From: Deltaproteobacteria bacterium
GTDB lineage: Bacteria; Myxococcota; JACRCW01
Direction of reading: 5' to 3'
Length of the DNA: 51,039 nt
Assembly: GCA_016218805.1 (NCBI GenBank)
Contig: JACRCW010000106.1
Coordinates: forward strand, 1 to 51,039
The notes beneath the pieces were generated by a model that ran no database searches, was not told the DNA's origin, and saw only the letters and a program-made list of their open reading frames with translations. Shown piece by piece: positions 8,062 to 16,759 of this stretch. Both the position numbers and the translations under genes were made by a program. Numbering within the stretch: the first letter of the stretch is position 1; each line of letters opens with the position of its first letter.

Positions 8062-9035
8062 GCCAGCCGGAGGGCGCGCTGACGGAACTGGCGCGCCTGC
8101 TTGCCAGCGGAGCCGTGACCACGCCCCCGGGCCGGTGGGCGTTCCGCCTGGACACCTCCGAGTGGACCCTGGTGCACGACGACGGCGCCACCGCACTGCT
8201 GCCCGGCCGCGCGCCGGGCACGGGCGGCGCGCTCATCACCGACGGGGACACACTCCACCGCATGGTGCACGGCGAACTGGACGCCATGACCGCCTCCGCG
8301 CTGGGCCTGCTGGGGTTTGACGGACCGGACCGGGAGTCCATCCCGGTGGTGACGCTGCTCATGCAGGTGCACAACGCCCGGCACCTGGCGCCGCCGTTTG
8401 TGGACCACGTGCTGGGACGGCTGCTGGCGCAGGGGCGCGTGCCGGACCGGGAGGGAAACCCCGTGCCCACGGGCGGCTGGTGCCTGCCGGCAGACGTGTG
8501 CCTGGGGTTGTACCGCCTGGTGCGCGAGGGTGGCCTCGGGCGGACTCTGGAAGTGGGCCTGGGATTTGGCGCCTCCGCCCTGGCCATCTGCCAGGCCCAC
8601 GCTGACGCGGGCCACGGGAACCACGTGGCGGTGGACCCCTGGCAGCAGGGAGAGCTGTTCGGCGGCGCCGGGGTGCACCACCTGCGGGAGGCCGGGCTGG
8701 AACGGTTCTTTGAACTGCGCCACGCGCCCGACCACGTGGCCCTCCCCGGCCTGGTCAACGAGGGGAACCGGTTTGACCTGGTGCTGATAGACGGGCTGCA
8801 CATGCTGGACTACGCGCTGCTGGACATCCTGTACGCGGACCTGTTGCTCCCCGTGGGAGGCCTGCTGGTGCTGGATGACATCTCCCTGCCGGCGGTGGCG
8901 GACGCCCTGGGCTACACGCTGGCCAACCGGGCCTACTGCGAGGAACGGCGCTTCGGTGCCCGCGCGGCCGTGCTGAAGAAGCTGCGCGAGGACGACCGCG
9001 CCGCCCACGACGTCACCTTCCACGTCCGCTGGTGA
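8058..9035 (+). CDS. SCP2-like plus class I SAM-dependent methyltransferase
   Basis: 325 residues, beginning at an ATG that overlaps the pit stop codon. Residues of about 20-92 resemble an SCP2/sterol-carrier-like module: a beta-rich start, then a tgdtLhrmvhGeLdamtAsalGllgf-type ending. Residues 155-320 form a class I methyltransferase fold. The SAM motif is LEVGLGFGAS (164-173), an acidic VAVDPW follows motif II, and FDLVLIDGLHMLDYALLDI with LLVLDDIS matches the Methyltransf_24 style used for O- or N-methylation of natural products. The substrate is unknown. Its coupling to phosphate-uptake genes is unusual and gives no clear functional hint. Confidence 0.75.
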   Translation: MSQPEGALTELARLLASGAVTTPPGRWAFRLDTSEWTLVHDDGATALLPGRAPGTGGALITDGDTLHRMVHGELDAMTASALGLLGFDGPDRESIPVVTLLMQVHNARHLAPPFVDHVLGRLLAQGRVPDREGNPVPTGGWCLPADVCLGLYRLVREGGLGRTLEVGLGFGASALAICQAHADAGHGNHVAVDPWQQGELFGGAGVHHLREAGLERFFELRHAPDHVALPGLVNEGNRFDLVLIDGLHMLDYALLDILYADLLLPVGGLLVLDDISLPAVADALGYTLANRAYCEERRFGARAAVLKKLREDDRAAHDVTFHVRW

Positions 9036-9056
9036 ACGGGTGAGCGGACCCCGGGC

Positions 9057-10100
9057 CTAACTCGGCGTGGTTGTCGTCGTGGGTTCCATGGCCGCCGGTG
9101 CGCGGCCCGCGCCGCCGCGGAACCGCAGGTACACCAGCCCGCCCACCGCCCCCACCAGAAACCCGTTGAGCGCAAACAACGTGAACACGTCCGCGCCGCG
9201 TTCGCTCCCCGCCAGGCGCACCAGGAACAGGAACGCCGCGTGCCCGGTGCCCAGCCCGCCGGGCGCCACGGGGATCATGGTCACCAGGAACGCCAGCGGC
9301 ACGCTGGCGTACACCTGCAGCGGCATGAGCTGCCGCTCGCCCATGGCCCACGCAAAGCTGGTGGACGCCAGGCCCACCACCAGGTGAATGCCGCAGCTGA
9401 CCACCATGGCCCGCAGCACCGCCCACGGCCGGTGATGGTACGCGCGCATGCCCAGGTAGAACTCACGCAGCGCCGCCACCTGGTGCACCCGCCGCTCCAG
9501 CGCGGCAAACACGCGCAGCACCAGGTCCCGCTCCTCCGGAACCAGGAACAGATAGGTGAAGAAACCCACCGTCCCCACCGCGAGCACCACGGTGAACGCG
9601 CGCAACGCCTCCAGCACCGCCGGCGGGCCCGTCAGCGTGGCGCCCACCACCTGCGCTCCGGCCACGACGATGATCAACGACGCCAGCCCCAGCACCCGGT
9701 CAAAGAAGATGGCACCGAACGCCCGCGCGCGGCGGCCCTCCACGTCCTGGCCGATGTAGTAGGCCTTCACCAGGTCTCCGGTGACCGCGCCCGGCAGCGC
9801 CACGTTGAAGAAGTTGCCAATGAACCCCAGCGCAAGCGTGCGCCGGAACGGCAACACAATGTCCTGCGCGCGCAACACAATCTGCCAGCGCCAGATGCTC
9901 AGGATGGTGGCGCTGGTCAGCAGGACGTGGCCGCCCACCGCCCAACCCAGGCCGTCCCCGTACGCGCCGCTGATCTCCTCCCAGGACAGAAAGCCCTTCT
10001 GGGCCAGGTAGTACAGCAACACGCCCACCAGCGCGGTCTTCACGGTGGCGGACAGCACGCGCCGGGCGGGCGACGCGGCAGGCAGAGCGGGAGCGTTCAT
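9057..10100 (-). CDS. Flippase-like integral membrane protein (UPF0104/LPG synthase TM family)
   Basis: 347-residue membrane protein with about eight hydrophobic helices. LPGAVTGDLVKAYYIG and the C-terminal TMIPVAPGGLGTGHAAFLFL are the paired motifs of the lysylphosphatidylglycerol synthetase transmembrane (UPF0104, AglD-like) family. These proteins move or anchor lipid-linked substrates, and no MprF-type aminoacyl-transferase domain is attached. The ATG at 10100 is preferred; a GTG four codons upstream is possible. It is transcribed divergently from the Pal-like gene, with 135 bases between the two starts. Confidence 0.8.
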   Translation of the reverse strand: MNAPALPAASPARRVLSATVKTALVGVLLYYLAQKGFLSWEEISGAYGDGLGWAVGGHVLLTSATILSIWRWQIVLRAQDIVLPFRRTLALGFIGNFFNVALPGAVTGDLVKAYYIGQDVEGRRARAFGAIFFDRVLGLASLIIVVAGAQVVGATLTGPPAVLEALRAFTVVLAVGTVGFFTYLFLVPEERDLVLRVFAALERRVHQVAALREFYLGMRAYHHRPWAVLRAMVVSCGIHLVVGLASTSFAWAMGERQLMPLQVYASVPLAFLVTMIPVAPGGLGTGHAAFLFLVRLAGSERGADVFTLFALNGFLVGAVGGLVYLRFRGGAGRAPAAMEPTTTTTPS

Positions 10101-10235
10101 GCGGCCGCGCACCCTAGTACGGCGGTGCCGTGGCGCGTACCGCGGTGGCGGCTCGACGGGGGGCTTCCACCGGGGTTGGCTGGGTTGCTAGAGACCGCGG
10201 GCGCCCGCGGGACGTTCCCGTGGGGCGGAGGTGGC

Positions 10236-11099
10236 GTGGGCGGGTCCAGGCTGTCCGGTGCTGTGTGCGCGTGGCTGGGCGTCCTGCTCTGGGCGGCTTG
10301 CCCCGGCCCCGGCTACCCGCGTTGCGAGCAGGACCGGCAGTGCGCGGACCGCGGCGAAGTGTGCGTCTACGGCGCGTGCCACGCGTGCGCGCTGGACAGC
10401 CACTGCGCCGCTGACAAGGTGTGCCGCCGCTACCGCTGCGAGCCGCGCGTGCAGTGCCAGGCGGCCACCGACTGCGCGGAGGGCCTGGTGTGCCGGGACC
10501 ATCGCTGCGCACCCGAGTGCCAGCTGGACAGCGAGTGCGCGGAGGGCCGGGTGTGCAAGGACCGCCGCTGCGTGGACCAGGAGGCCCGCTGCACCGCGGA
10601 CGCGGACTGCGGCGAAGGCCTGCATTGCACGGACGCGCGCTGCGTGCCCCTCCCGCCACCGGCCGAGCCGGGCTTCACGGCGGAGTACGGGACGCCGGAG
10701 AGCCCCACCAGCGGCGTGGACCCCGCCGGGGGACGGTTGTTGTGCGGGGAGGAGCTGCGCGTGTACTTCGCGTACAATGAAAGCGCGCTCAGCGACGAGT
10801 CCCGCGCGAACCTGGCGCGCGCCGCCACCTGCCTGAAGGCGTCCCCCGCGCTGGAGGTCACCGTCCAGGGCCACACCGATGAGCGCGGGGCCACCGAATA
10901 CAACCTGGCCTTGGGGGAGCGGCGGGCGCTGGCCGTCCGCCTGTTCCTGCGGGACCTGGGGGTCTCCGAGCGGCGCCTGCACCTTGTCAGTGTGGGCGAG
11001 GAACGCCCGCTGGACCCCGGACACGATGAAGCCGCCTGGGCGCGCAACCGGCGAGCCGAGCTGTACCCGCGCCTCCCGAACACAGGAGCACCCCGATGA
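10236..11099 (+). CDS. Pal-like OmpA-domain lipoprotein with five Cys-rich repeats
   Basis: 287-residue outer-membrane lipoprotein. The GTG at 10236 follows GGAGG and opens a signal ending in the lipobox LWAAC. The mature part begins with about five tandem cysteine-rich units of roughly 21 residues, each of the form xC-x(5)-CaeGlvCxxxrC (residues 30-135). An OmpA-like domain follows (175-285): LRVYFAYNESALSD, then VTVQGHTDERGATEYNLALGERRA and WARNRRAEL, which are the peptidoglycan-binding signatures of Pal. Its stop overlaps the start of the CpoB-like gene by four bases, the usual order in tol-pal clusters, although no tolQRAB genes are present here. The cysteine repeats are not part of classical Pal. 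Confidence 0.85.
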   Translation: MGGSRLSGAVCAWLGVLLWAACPGPGYPRCEQDRQCADRGEVCVYGACHACALDSHCAADKVCRRYRCEPRVQCQAATDCAEGLVCRDHRCAPECQLDSECAEGRVCKDRRCVDQEARCTADADCGEGLHCTDARCVPLPPPAEPGFTAEYGTPESPTSGVDPAGGRLLCGEELRVYFAYNESALSDESRANLARAATCLKASPALEVTVQGHTDERGATEYNLALGERRALAVRLFLRDLGVSERRLHLVSVGEERPLDPGHDEAAWARNRRAELYPRLPNTGAPR

Positions 11100-12052
11100 A
11101 ACGCCCCTCCCCGTTCCACCCGTTCCTTGCGCTGGCGGTGCTGGCCGCACCCGCGTGCGTAACCACCAAGGAGGAGGGCGACCTGATGCGGCGCGACCTG
11201 GGCGCGCTGCGGGACAAGGTGGCCCAGGAGTCCGACGCGGCGGGCGAACGCACCTCTGGCATTGACCGGCGCCTCAAGGACGTGGAGGAGCGCCTGCGTG
11301 AGATGGACCAGTCCCAGAAGCAGCTGGATGAGCGCAACAGCCGCAACAAGGCGGACTTTGGCGCGGAGTTGCAGACGCTGCAGAGCGAGTTTGCCACGCT
11401 CAAGGGGACGCTGGAGACCAAGGAGTACCAGCTGCGCGAGCGCGAACTGCAGTTGGGCGCCAGCCAGGAGCAGGTGCGGGCGCTGGAGTCCCGCATTGGC
11501 GAGTTGGAGAAGAAGGTGCACGACCTGGAGGTCAAGCCCGCCGCCGTGGCCGCCCCCGCGCCGGCGCCCGCCCCCGTCCCCGCCGCGCCGGCCCCGCCGC
11601 CCAAGCCGAACTTCCCCGCGGAACGCCAGGCGCTGTATGACTTTGCCAAGAAGGCGTTTGACGACGGTGACCCCGCGCTGGCTCGCGAGGGCTTTGAGAA
11701 GTTCATCAAGGCATTCCCCAAGGACAAGGACCTGCTGGACAACGCGTACTTCTGGGCCGGTGAGACGCACTACGCGCAGAAGGCGTACGACAAGGCCATC
11801 CTCAGTTACCAGAAGGTCATCACGGACTTTCCCAAGAGCGAGAAGGCGGATGCCGCGCTGTTCAAGATGGGCCTGAGCTTCTCCGCGCTCACCTACGACG
11901 ACGACGCGCGCGTGTTCTTTGAGGAGCTGCTGCAGAAGCACCCCAAGAGCCCGCTGGCCAAGGACGCCAAGGCCAAGCTGGATGAGCTGGCCAAGCGCAA
12001 GAAGGCCGCACCCAAGCCGGCCCCCAAGCCCGCACCGGCCAAGAAGAAGTAG
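11096..12052 (+). CDS. cpoB: CpoB/YbgF-like coiled-coil TPR lipoprotein
   Basis: 318 residues, coupled by ATGA overlap to the Pal-like gene. The signal peptide ends in AAPAC, so this version is a lipoprotein. Residues of about 25-150 are a long coiled coil rich in Glu, Lys and Arg. A Pro/Ala linker follows, and then (180-300) three TPR-like repeats of the YbgF/CpoB type (RQALYDFAKKAFDDGDPALA, NAYFWAGETHYAQKAYDKAI, ADAALFKMGLSFSALTYDDD). The tail is Lys/Pro/Ala-rich. CpoB coordinates outer-membrane constriction with peptidoglycan synthesis by binding TolA and PBP1B, and a similar role is inferred from the neighbour. Confidence 0.88.
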   Translation: MKRPSPFHPFLALAVLAAPACVTTKEEGDLMRRDLGALRDKVAQESDAAGERTSGIDRRLKDVEERLREMDQSQKQLDERNSRNKADFGAELQTLQSEFATLKGTLETKEYQLRERELQLGASQEQVRALESRIGELEKKVHDLEVKPAAVAAPAPAPAPVPAAPAPPPKPNFPAERQALYDFAKKAFDDGDPALAREGFEKFIKAFPKDKDLLDNAYFWAGETHYAQKAYDKAILSYQKVITDFPKSEKADAALFKMGLSFSALTYDDDARVFFEELLQKHPKSPLAKDAKAKLDELAKRKKAAPKPAPKPAPAKKK

Positions 12053-12055
12053 GCC

Positions 12056-12086
12056 GCGGCGTGCTCCGGGCTGCGCCTCACGCCGC
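12056..12086. terminator. Terminator-like hairpin between convergent genes
   Basis: GCGGCGTG (12056-12063) pairs perfectly with CACGCCGC (12079-12086) across a 15-base loop. It lies between the ends of the cpoB-like gene and the convergent glycosyltransferase gene. No clear U-tract follows on either strand, so bidirectional termination is inferred. Confidence 0.45.
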
Positions 12087-12110
12087 TTCCCGCTGACTCA
12101 CCGGGGGCGC

Positions 12111-13301
12111 TCACGGGTCCGCGGCGTGGTCCAGGTTCCACGAGTAGAACATGTGGTGGAACAGGTGGAAGTAGACGCGCGCGGCGACGAGCAGCGCGGT
12201 GCCCCACAGCAGGACCCCGCCCGCGCGGGGCAGGTAGCGCGCCCACAGCGGACCCAGCCGGTCCAATCGCAGCGCCGGCGGCGCCACCGCCACGGCCAGC
12301 AGCGGGTAGAGGCTGAAAACGTAGCGGCTGGCGCGCCGGTCAAACATGGAAAAGAACGCCACGTACACCACCGCGGCGGCCACGCTGCTCCACAGCGCCA
12401 CGTCCACGCGCCACCCCCGCGCCCGCGCTGACTTCGCCGCGCTCCACGCCCAGGCCAGGCTCCATGGGAAGAACCACCAGAGCACCACGCCTGCGTAATA
12501 CGCCGCATTCCGGAGCTTGCGCACCGGCGAGGCGCGCTCCTGGTCCTGCGCGTACCCCAGGTGGATGTCCAGGTACGCGCGGATGAACGAATGCCCGTTG
12601 GCCGCTGCAAACGCCACCTCATGCAGCCAGGCGGCCAGGAGCATGGCCAGCAGGCCCGCCGCCAGCGTGGCCAGCCGCCGGCGGGAGAAACCCGGCACCA
12701 GCGCCCACACCCCCAGCGCGGGCAGCGCCACCAGGCCAATGACCCCCTTGATGAGGATGCACCACGCGAACCCAGCGGCGGCCACGGCCCCGGCCCACGG
12801 ACGTCGCTCCACTTCGTGCAGCCCCCACGCGGCGGCCGCCACGCCCAGGCCAAGCGCCGTCTCATGGTTGGCGCGCAGCAGGTACTGGAACCCCGCCACG
12901 GACAGCAGGAAGGCCAGCGGGGCCAGCGCCGCGGCCTCCTCCCCGTGCCGCGCCCGCGCCAGCGCCGCCAGGAACAGCAGGGTACCCAGCAGGTAGAGGA
13001 AGTTGGGGAGCAGCGCCGCCGGGACTTCAGGGACGCCCAGGACGCCCAGCGCCGCCATGGGCCAGAAGAACACCGCCGTGTGCTCCTGGAACAGCCCCTC
13101 TTTGTAATAGTGCGCGGGCCAATGGGGACTCAGCCACGCGGACACCGGCTGCTCCGCCATGGCATGCGCCATGCGCGCGTACAGCCGGGAGTCACCGTCC
13201 TTGAACTCAAACCCTGCCAAGGACGCGCTCGCGGCGGCGACCACAAACAGCACCAACCAGGCGGCGATGAGGCGGCGCGTGAACGGCGGGGCGGCGTTCA
13301 T
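12111..13301 (-). CDS. ArnT/PMT-like membrane glycosyltransferase
   Basis: 396-residue multispanning protein of the GT-C type. After the first helix, the periplasmic loop contains FKDGDSRLYARMAHAMAE, which resembles the catalytic acidic motif of ArnT/PMT dolichyl-phosphate-mannose or undecaprenyl-sugar transferases. YYKEGLFQEHTAVFFWP and RASRYVFSLYPLLAVA fit later family positions. At least nine hydrophobic segments follow. It probably transfers a sugar from a polyprenyl carrier to lipid A, protein or another surface acceptor. It is shorter than E. coli ArnT (about 550 residues) and lacks the C-terminal periplasmic domain. It is convergent with cpoB and stands upstream of a small lipoprotein gene on the same strand. 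Confidence 0.75.
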   Translation of the reverse strand: MNAAPPFTRRLIAAWLVLFVVAAASASLAGFEFKDGDSRLYARMAHAMAEQPVSAWLSPHWPAHYYKEGLFQEHTAVFFWPMAALGVLGVPEVPAALLPNFLYLLGTLLFLAALARARHGEEAAALAPLAFLLSVAGFQYLLRANHETALGLGVAAAAWGLHEVERRPWAGAVAAAGFAWCILIKGVIGLVALPALGVWALVPGFSRRRLATLAAGLLAMLLAAWLHEVAFAAANGHSFIRAYLDIHLGYAQDQERASPVRKLRNAAYYAGVVLWWFFPWSLAWAWSAAKSARARGWRVDVALWSSVAAAVVYVAFFSMFDRRASRYVFSLYPLLAVAVAPPALRLDRLGPLWARYLPRAGGVLLWGTALLVAARVYFHLFHHMFYSWNLDHAADP

Positions 13302-13345
13302 CCTACCGGCGGCTCATTCCACGCACCCTGAAGCGTGGCAACCCT

Positions 13346-13768
13346 TCATTGCGGGCGGGCGTTCTCAACACGCCAGCCGGTGCCCTCCTTCACCACCTGC
13401 ACCATCCACTTGCTGCCGTCCTTGGCATCCACCCACACGTCGGCGTTTTCGCCCGTGCTGCCCTGGAGCTGGACGGAGGTGGCCACCAGCCCGGGATACG
13501 GGTTGCCGGGCCGTGGCCTGCAGGCCAGCTCCACCGCGCTGGGAACTTGGGCGCGTGCGCCCAGGCGCCGGAACTCGTTCTCAAACTGGTCGCGGCGGTT
13601 GGCGGACAGCATGGCCCAGGCGCGGTCACACTGCCCGCGGTCCAACTGCTCCAGGAACTTGCGAACCGCGCCGTGCGGCGTGGTGTCCGTGTCCAGCTTG
13701 CAGGCGCCCAGCCCCCACGCGGCAAGCAGCGCGGCAGCCGCGGCTACCCTTGGCGTCCTCGTCGTCAT
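13346..13768 (-). CDS. Small lipoprotein of unknown function (DUF4878/Lumazine-bind style)
   Basis: 140 residues. The ATG at 13768 opens a clear lipoprotein signal ending in GLGAC; an upstream extension would push the signal inward. The mature chain (PHGAVRKFLEQLDRGQCDRAWAMLSANRRDQF and later STGENADVWVDAKDGSKWMVQVVKEGTGWRVENA) has the cone-like NTF2 pattern of lipoproteins annotated as DUF4878. That fold call is tentative. The gene is head to head with the methyltransferase gene: the start codons are only six bases apart if the 13775 start is right. Confidence 0.65.
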   Translation of the reverse strand: MTTRTPRVAAAAALLAAWGLGACKLDTDTTPHGAVRKFLEQLDRGQCDRAWAMLSANRRDQFENEFRRLGARAQVPSAVELACRPRPGNPYPGLVATSVQLQGSTGENADVWVDAKDGSKWMVQVVKEGTGWRVENARPQ

Positions 13769-13774
13769 GCGGGG

Positions 13775-14551
13775 ATGATGGCACGTCCGGTACCGGGGTG
13801 CCACGTGGATGCGCTGTTTGGTCACATTGTGACAATGCACGGCACGCGCCCGTGGGGCCGCGTGCTGGACGCGGGGACGGGCCGGGCGTCACTGCAGTTT
13901 GTGATGGGGCTGCAGACGGAGTCCTGGACCGCGGTGACCGGTGATGACGGCGAGGAGCGCTACCTGGCCCGCGAGCTGGGCGCGCCCGCGCGGCCGGGGG
14001 ACCGCGTGCTGACCGGGCACTGGCGCGACGCCACGCTGCTGCAGGGACAGGTGTTTGACGTGGTGCTGGCGGACTACCTGCTGGGCGCGGTGGACCGCGT
14101 GGACCCGTACTTCCAGGAGCAGCTGCTGGAACGCCTGCGGCAGCACGTCAGCGGGCGGCTGTACCTGGTGGGCCTGGAACCGCTGCCGGACCGCGCGGAC
14201 GGCGAGGGCCCCGCGGCCCTGCGTGAGCTGATGCGCCTGGCGGACGTGACGCGCCTGCTGGCCGGCGAGCGGTTGTACCGGGAGTTTCCGCTGGAGTGGG
14301 TGCAGCGGTCGCTGGTGCGCGCGGGGTTTCACGTCGTCAACGCCACGGTGTTTCCCATTGTCTACCGTACGGCGGCGGTGGACCGGCAGTTGGCGGGCTG
14401 CCGGGACCGCCTGGCGCACGTGGACGCGCCCACGCGCGCCGCGCTGGAGGCCCGCGCCGTGCGCCTGGCGGCCACCGCGCGCGATGCCGCCCGCGCGGGG
14501 GGCATCCGGATGGGGTCGGATTACGTCGTCACGGCGGAGCCTACAGCGTGA
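13775..14551 (+). CDS. Class I SAM-dependent methyltransferase
   Basis: 258 residues with the longest start. The SAM-binding motif is GRVLDAGTGRASLQFV, and a second acidic strand (VFDVVLADYLLGAV) corresponds to motif IV. The rest is consistent with a small-molecule methyltransferase of unknown substrate. The start is uncertain. ATG 13775 or 13778 leaves almost no room from the divergent lipoprotein gene; GTG 13805 and ATG 13835 also keep the whole fold. A small palindrome, GTCAC-ATT-GTGAC (13821-13833), falls between these choices and would be an operator if a later start is used. The 3' end overlaps the convergent lipoprotein gene by 11 bases. Confidence 0.7.
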   Translation: MMARPVPGCHVDALFGHIVTMHGTRPWGRVLDAGTGRASLQFVMGLQTESWTAVTGDDGEERYLARELGAPARPGDRVLTGHWRDATLLQGQVFDVVLADYLLGAVDRVDPYFQEQLLERLRQHVSGRLYLVGLEPLPDRADGEGPAALRELMRLADVTRLLAGERLYREFPLEWVQRSLVRAGFHVVNATVFPIVYRTAAVDRQLAGCRDRLAHVDAPTRAALEARAVRLAATARDAARAGGIRMGSDYVVTAEPTA

Positions 14552-16109
14552 AGCGGGCCAGCCACGCGTCCTGCCCGCCCGCGTGCCCCAGGGCAGCTCC
14601 GTCCACGGTGACGCCGGCGGACCACAGCGTCCCGGCCACAAACAGGTGCGTGGCATCCACGGCCACGCCATCCACGCCCACGCGTTGCCCCGCAGCACCC
14701 CACGTGCGCTCCCACACCGGTGCGCAGGCCGCGTCATACCGGTGGACAAACGCGCGCACCGTGGTGGCGGCGGCGCCGGCGGGGGATTCCACGCGGCCCC
14801 CCGCCACGACGCTGTTCTGCCCCGCCACCGCCAGCGCGGTGACCCGCGGTGTGCCGTCCCCGGTGAAGCGGCGCTTGCACAGCAGCGTGCCGTCCTCCGC
14901 GTAGCGCGCCACAAACCCGGACGCCGGGGCCGCGCCAGCACCGTCGCCAAAGTCCACCGTGCCGTCCACGGCGCCGCCCACCCACGTGGCGCCGTCCCCG
15001 TCAATGGCCACCGCCCACGCGCCGTGGAGGCCGGGGGCGCCGGTGCCCAGCGCGCGCGCCCACGTGGGACTGCCCCCCGCCGCCACGCGCGCCACCAGCG
15101 CCGTGGGCGCGCCGTTGGTGGCTCCCATGAGCGTGCCCGTCAGGTCCACCTGGTTCTCAATCACCCCCGTCAGGGACACGCCCCCCAACGGGTGCGCGGC
15201 CAGCGCGTGGATGACCTGCGCGCCACCCGTCCCCCAGCGCTTGTTCCACTGGATGGTCCCCGCGGCGCTCCACTTGGCCAGGAATGCTTCGTCATCATTG
15301 GCACCCACGCGCTGCAGCGGCCCCAGCCCAAGGTCCATGCGCCCGCGGAAGGACCCGCCCACGTACATGGCCCCCGTCCCGTCAACGGCAATGGCCCTGC
15401 CGTCAATCACGCGGTCCCCCGCCTCCGAATGGTACGTGCGCGACCACTGCGGCGCGCCGTCCAGCAGGTAGGAGGCGATGAACAGGTCCCGCGCGCCGGT
15501 GGCGGTGACGGGGAGTTGGCCCAGGTCCGCGGTCCCTTCAAACGCGCCGGCCACGTACAACAGCGCGCCCACGGTGGTCAGACCCAACGCGTCCGGTGGC
15601 CACGGACTGGCGCCGCCTTCAGCGGGGCGGCGGCTCCAACGCCCAAACCCGCTGGCCTCCACGCGTCCCCACACAATGTCCGCAATGGCCGCGGTGGCCA
15701 CTTCCGTGGTGGAGGTCCCCCCCACGCCAAACTGCCCGGACCCGTGGCCCGCCCACAGCGCGCCGCCCGCGCCGTCTGCGCGCAGGGTGTTGAACCGCTG
15801 GTCCGCGCCGTCCCCGTACACGCACACCCAATCCAATGCGGCCGGGCCCGTGGCCGGCACGGGCGGCGTGGTGCAGTGGGCGGGCAGTCCGCCGGATGCC
15901 GTGGAGGTGCCGGATGACCCGCCGCTCCCGGATGAACCGGAGGAGGACAAGCTGCCCGCGGCCGACGAGGCGCCCACGGCGGAGGACGACGCGCCGGTCC
16001 CGGAGGCGACGCCGGATGAGCCGGTGCCGGAGTCGTCGTCGTCATCCGCCGGTGGCGTGGTGCAGCCAACGGTGAGGGCAAGCAGCAGGAGCCGGGCGGG
16101 GTGGCGCAT
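14541..16109 (-). CDS. Beta-propeller (SBBP-like) surface lipoprotein
   Basis: 522 residues. The signal ends at LTVGC, followed by a run of five aspartates and a long Ser/Gly/Ala linker to about residue 78. The remainder is built of repeated blades of about 50 residues containing GG.....G.VDFGDGAG, FVARYAEDGTLLCKRRF, AVAGQNSVVAGG and similar, which is the pattern of SBBP/Kelch-like propellers common in Myxococcota lipoproteins (reports of the type 'asset - value - source'). Probably exposed on the outer membrane; partner unknown. It converges on the methyltransferase gene with an 11-base overlap and is followed upstream by an unrecognised gene on the same strand. Confidence 0.75.
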   Translation of the reverse strand: MRHPARLLLLALTVGCTTPPADDDDDSGTGSSGVASGTGASSSAVGASSAAGSLSSSGSSGSGGSSGTSTASGGLPAHCTTPPVPATGPAALDWVCVYGDGADQRFNTLRADGAGGALWAGHGSGQFGVGGTSTTEVATAAIADIVWGRVEASGFGRWSRRPAEGGASPWPPDALGLTTVGALLYVAGAFEGTADLGQLPVTATGARDLFIASYLLDGAPQWSRTYHSEAGDRVIDGRAIAVDGTGAMYVGGSFRGRMDLGLGPLQRVGANDDEAFLAKWSAAGTIQWNKRWGTGGAQVIHALAAHPLGGVSLTGVIENQVDLTGTLMGATNGAPTALVARVAAGGSPTWARALGTGAPGLHGAWAVAIDGDGATWVGGAVDGTVDFGDGAGAAPASGFVARYAEDGTLLCKRRFTGDGTPRVTALAVAGQNSVVAGGRVESPAGAAATTVRAFVHRYDAACAPVWERTWGAAGQRVGVDGVAVDATHLFVAGTLWSAGVTVDGAALGHAGGQDAWLARFTL

Positions 16110-16127
16110 GAAACCTCCGTGCGTGGC

Positions 16128-16712
16128 TCAGGGGGGCGGCGCGCCGTGCGGTGAGGCGCGGTGCGTGAGCGGCCCGTCATACTGCAGGCAGAAGAACGAC
16201 GGCGTCCGGATGCGCCCCAGCCCCAGGTGGACGTAGGAGAAGCCCAGCAGCAGCGTGCGGCTGCCCGCGTCCAGCGCCACCAACGGGTCCCGCATGGTGC
16301 GCAACGCGTCCCACGGCGCGTTGCCGCCGCGGCCGTAGTCCAACATCAGGCCGCGCGTGATGCCGTAGGGCGCGGCGTATTCCTCCAGCGGGCGCACCTC
16401 AAAGTGGCCAAAGGTGAAGGGTGCACCGTCATGCAGCAGCGGCTGGTAGGGCGGGTCCAGGCCGGTCTGCTGGATGCGGACGTTCCAGCCGCGCAGCGCG
16501 CCCGTCCGCGGGTCCCGGTGGAACGCCTTGCGGAACGTCTTCCAGCTGAGGGCCTCCACCCACGCCGGCAGGCCCAGGCTGATGCCGCGGTATTCGGCGT
16601 CCTCCAGCCACGCCGGGTCAATCGCGTGGCCCGCGCGCAGCAGCGCCAGCATGGCGGGCCGTTTCATGCGCAACAACTCGGGTACGCGCGGGTGATGCGC
16701 CGTCGGGTCCAT
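16128..16712 (-). CDS. Conserved-looking protein of unknown function
   Basis: 194 residues, and I do not recognise the family. The ATG at 16712 has GGAG about nine bases upstream and gives a protein without signal or membrane segment. The sequence has the feel of a structured enzyme or ligand-binding protein: WVEALSWKTFRKAFHRD, GALRGWNVRIQQTGLDPP, FTFGHFEVRPLEEY, LMLDYGRGGN and GFSYVHLGLGRIRTPSFFCL. The last parts alternate like beta strands lining a pocket, as in lipocalin or START-type folds, but this is only a guess. Codon usage follows the window rule, so it is a resident gene. It sits 47 bases downstream of kup on the same strand and may share its transcript. Confidence 0.7.
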   Translation of the reverse strand: MDPTAHHPRVPELLRMKRPAMLALLRAGHAIDPAWLEDAEYRGISLGLPAWVEALSWKTFRKAFHRDPRTGALRGWNVRIQQTGLDPPYQPLLHDGAPFTFGHFEVRPLEEYAAPYGITRGLMLDYGRGGNAPWDALRTMRDPLVALDAGSRTLLLGFSYVHLGLGRIRTPSFFCLQYDGPLTHRASPHGAPPP

Positions 16713-16759
16713 CACGGAATTCTCCGCCCCGCTCCGCCGGCCCGTCAACGCAGCACGGG

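Noticed and set aside
13821..13833. GTCAC-ATT-GTGAC as a CRP-type binding site
   Set aside because: Spacing and half-sites do not match TGTGA-N6-TCACA, and it may lie inside a coding sequence depending on the start.
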